From: Neptunomonas japonica DSM 18939 | GTDB taxonomy: Bacteria; Pseudomonadota; Gammaproteobacteria; Pseudomonadales; Balneatricaceae | DNA length: 64,000 nucleotides | Direction: 5' to 3' | Assembly (NCBI RefSeq): GCF_000422765.1 | Contig: NZ_AUGR01000006.1 | Coordinates: forward strand, 62,001-126,000 | Shown here: positions 62,737 through 64,000 of the stretch, in pieces | Layout: every line of letters begins with the position of its first letter | How positions within the stretch are numbered: position 1 is the stretch's first letter | Notes under the pieces: model-generated | What the model was told of the DNA's origin: nothing | The model's database searches: none | The model's input: the letters and a program-made list of their open reading frames with translations, nothing else | Translations under genes and position numbers: made by a program

Positions 62737-63205
62737 AACGGGCGTTCAGAGAAGCTCCGCCCAAGCCAAACCGTTTTATTTCGACACTTTCCAGGCATCT
62801 AAATAGCGTATGATTTCTTCCTTTTAGGCAGGCTTAAATAGTAAAAACGAAGAGGTGTATCAACCTTTTGCAGTGCTGATTAACCAACAATTGACCCAAA
62901 TAATGAGCCTCTTTACCTTTCAATAAGGAAATAAAGGGCTAAGTTATTGATCTTTAAAACTAACAAACTATGATTCTAAAATAGGGATTGAATGTATTGG
63001 GCAAAGGATTGACTCTTTTTTATAAAAATCACGTCTGTCTTAATCATCCCATCTCTTTGAATTACAATGAATTATTGATGTATTGGCCTATTTGCTGAGA
63101 GGCTTATGTTTGCCTTTCTTTTAAGGAAGAGGGCAGCGAGTTATAAAGCCCCGGCCTTTATCGTTAACTGTTAGCCAGTGAGTACGGATAAAAGGAACTA
63201 TAAGT
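62737..63205. other. Gene-poor intergenic stretch before the ankyrin fragment
   Basis: I see no reading frame of convincing length. A weak nested hairpin with AAACGG and CCGTTTT arms near 62735-62778 may end the preceding gene. The rest is AT-rich with no clear repeat. Confidence 0.5.
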
Positions 63206-63337
63206 ATGAGCGACTCTATTCATAATGTGATTTTTGATGGCGATATAGATCGAGTTAGGTCTATTTTGAATACCGGTATCAATATTGAGACGAATAAGAG
63301 TGATGGTGATACACCATTCCTAACTTGTTGTACTTAA
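63206..63337 (+). pseudogene. Truncated ankyrin-repeat reading frame (43 aa)
   Basis: ATG at 63206, with AAAGGA nine bases before it, opens 43 residues including VIFDGDIDRVRSILNTGINI and KSDGDTPF, the pattern of an ankyrin repeat followed by the start of a second (GDxxxVxxxLxxGxxIxxxxxxGDTPF). The frame ends at TAA at 63335. A full ankyrin protein would continue, so this is probably a remnant of a larger gene, cut by a stop, deletion or insertion. Confidence 0.6.
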
Positions 63338-64000
63338 GTGGCGAACCTTCTTCACCTTGTTTTCAGGTTCCCGAAACCTGTATCGTTAGCTCATTATTTG
63401 CAGGGTGTGGCTGTATGATAGCTCCAATGGTGCTTTGCCGCGTTTTTGTATGTGTCTTTTTACGCTGTAGGGTGATGAGAGCCGCTTGATTTTTTTGCAT
63501 GCTGTTATTTTTTATTGGTCGTGTAAACGCTAGATCAATAAGGAATGTCAGCAGTGTATAAAGTGTGGTGCTAGGGAGAGGGTTTTAGTGGTTTATAATT
63601 TTGCGTTGTGGGTTGAAAACAACGCATAGGCTGATTAAATAACCCACCCACTACACATATCTAAGCATATGTATTAAATAGAAATATAAAAAATAAAATA
63701 CAAATAGATATTTTCTCACATCATGGGTGCTTTCTAACCCAGTTTCTTAAGATGTTCACCTGCTTAGGCTTTAATAATCAATTAGTTATTTATTGGCACG
63801 TTTTTCGCGATACATTAAGTAATTAAGTTGAGATTTTATGTCAACTTAAAAAGCCTAATTAAGGCATAAGAGTATATTTAGTGTGAAAAAAGATGAAAAA
63901 AGTGGGTAGTAAGCCATTTAGATTATAAAGTACTTATAGGGTTTTATGATAGTAATTAATGAAGAATATCTCTCATTAAATATTATTAGATTATAAAAGA
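63338..64000. other. Non-coding region at the right edge
   Basis: No reading frame above about 30 codons is convincing. The first part has a small CAGGTT/AACCTG hairpin near 63362-63378; the latter part is very AT-rich. A sigma-54-like promoter lies at 63794. The next gene should start beyond 64000. Confidence 0.55.
63794..63808 (+). promoter_or_regulatory. Sigma-54-like promoter
   Basis: TGGCACG-TTTT-TCGC matches the -24/-12 consensus (TGGCACG-N4-TTGC) with one mismatch and correct spacing. No gene follows within the window, so the target would be to the right, behind a leader of about 190 bases. Confidence 0.5.

Noticed and set aside
1-64000. CRISPR arrays, prophage or insertion sequences
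   Set aside because: No regularly spaced repeats, transposase, integrase or phage structural genes were seen.

Overview
The window reads as a contiguous piece of chromosome from a gammaproteobacterium, most likely a marine Oceanospirillales-type organism (inference from gene content and order; no taxonomic marker was searched). Support comes from gammaproteobacterial gene blocks: purM / DUF2066 / PerM-type permease / hda, dapA-bamC, lon-hupB-tRNA-Asp-ppiD, ppsR divergent from ppsA, trpBA, plus rlmD-rluA, nfuA, bepA and arfB. Coding density is high, base composition is moderately AT-rich, and no insertion sequence, prophage or CRISPR array was seen.

Layout. 1-8.9 kb: the start of purM, a DUF2066 protein, an AI-2E/PerM permease and hda, then tRNA-modification genes (tcdA, trhO), ribosome rescue (arfB) and a GGDEF protein with a degraded active site. 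9-11 kb: rarD-like permease and hisC. 11.5-14.1 kb: a four-gene bufferin-type operon (DUF2282 precursor, MNIO/DUF692 enzyme, DUF2063 partner, DoxX protein). 14.2-15.7 kb: a MerR regulator and a carboxymuconolactone decarboxylase-like gene linked by a textbook 19-bp-spacer MerR promoter, then a thioesterase. 16.5-19.1 kb: trpBA with a divergent TetR regulator. 19.2-23.7 kb: two tandem hemerythrins, bepA, a TusA-like protein, a second AI-2E permease and a BCP peroxiredoxin. 23.9-32.3 kb: dapA-bamC, a 2-hydroxyacid dehydrogenase, rluA and rlmD, a YbiB/TrpD2 protein, a Kef-type antiporter, nfuA. 32.6-37.5 kb: lon, hupB, tRNA-Asp, ppiD. 37.5-40.7 kb: a FabH-like synthase, a LysR regulator and a racemase. 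41-47 kb: the glutarate/5-aminovalerate branch of lysine catabolism (gcdH, CoA-transferase, davD, davT) and an XRE-cupin regulator. 47-52.2 kb: an RND (MMPL) exporter, a LolA-like periplasmic protein and an outer-membrane barrel under a TetR regulator. 52.2-57.2 kb: ppsR, a DTW protein, ppsA, a TSUP permease. 57.3-61.2 kb: a PrsT-type TPR protein and a PEP-CTERM protein. 61.2-64 kb: a crotonase, a small exported protein, then a gene-poor stretch with a truncated ankyrin fragment and a sigma-54-like promoter near the right edge.

How the parts work together. Clear functional units are the bufferin operon (a modified Cys-containing peptide plus its maturation enzymes), the lysine-degradation operon (5-aminovalerate to glutarate to glutaryl-CoA to crotonyl-CoA), the TetR-controlled envelope export cluster, and the PrsT/PEP-CTERM pair, whose exosortase must lie elsewhere. 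Several operators can be read directly: the MerR spacer dyad at 14650-14663, the TetR palindrome at 52186-52198 with an imperfect copy at 51366-51378, nested dyads over the promoter of the XRE-cupin gene at 46380-46409, and a 16-bp palindrome at 41061-41076 upstream of gcdH. The best candidates for under-described biology are the bufferin operon, the RND/LolA-like/barrel cluster and the PEP-CTERM pair.
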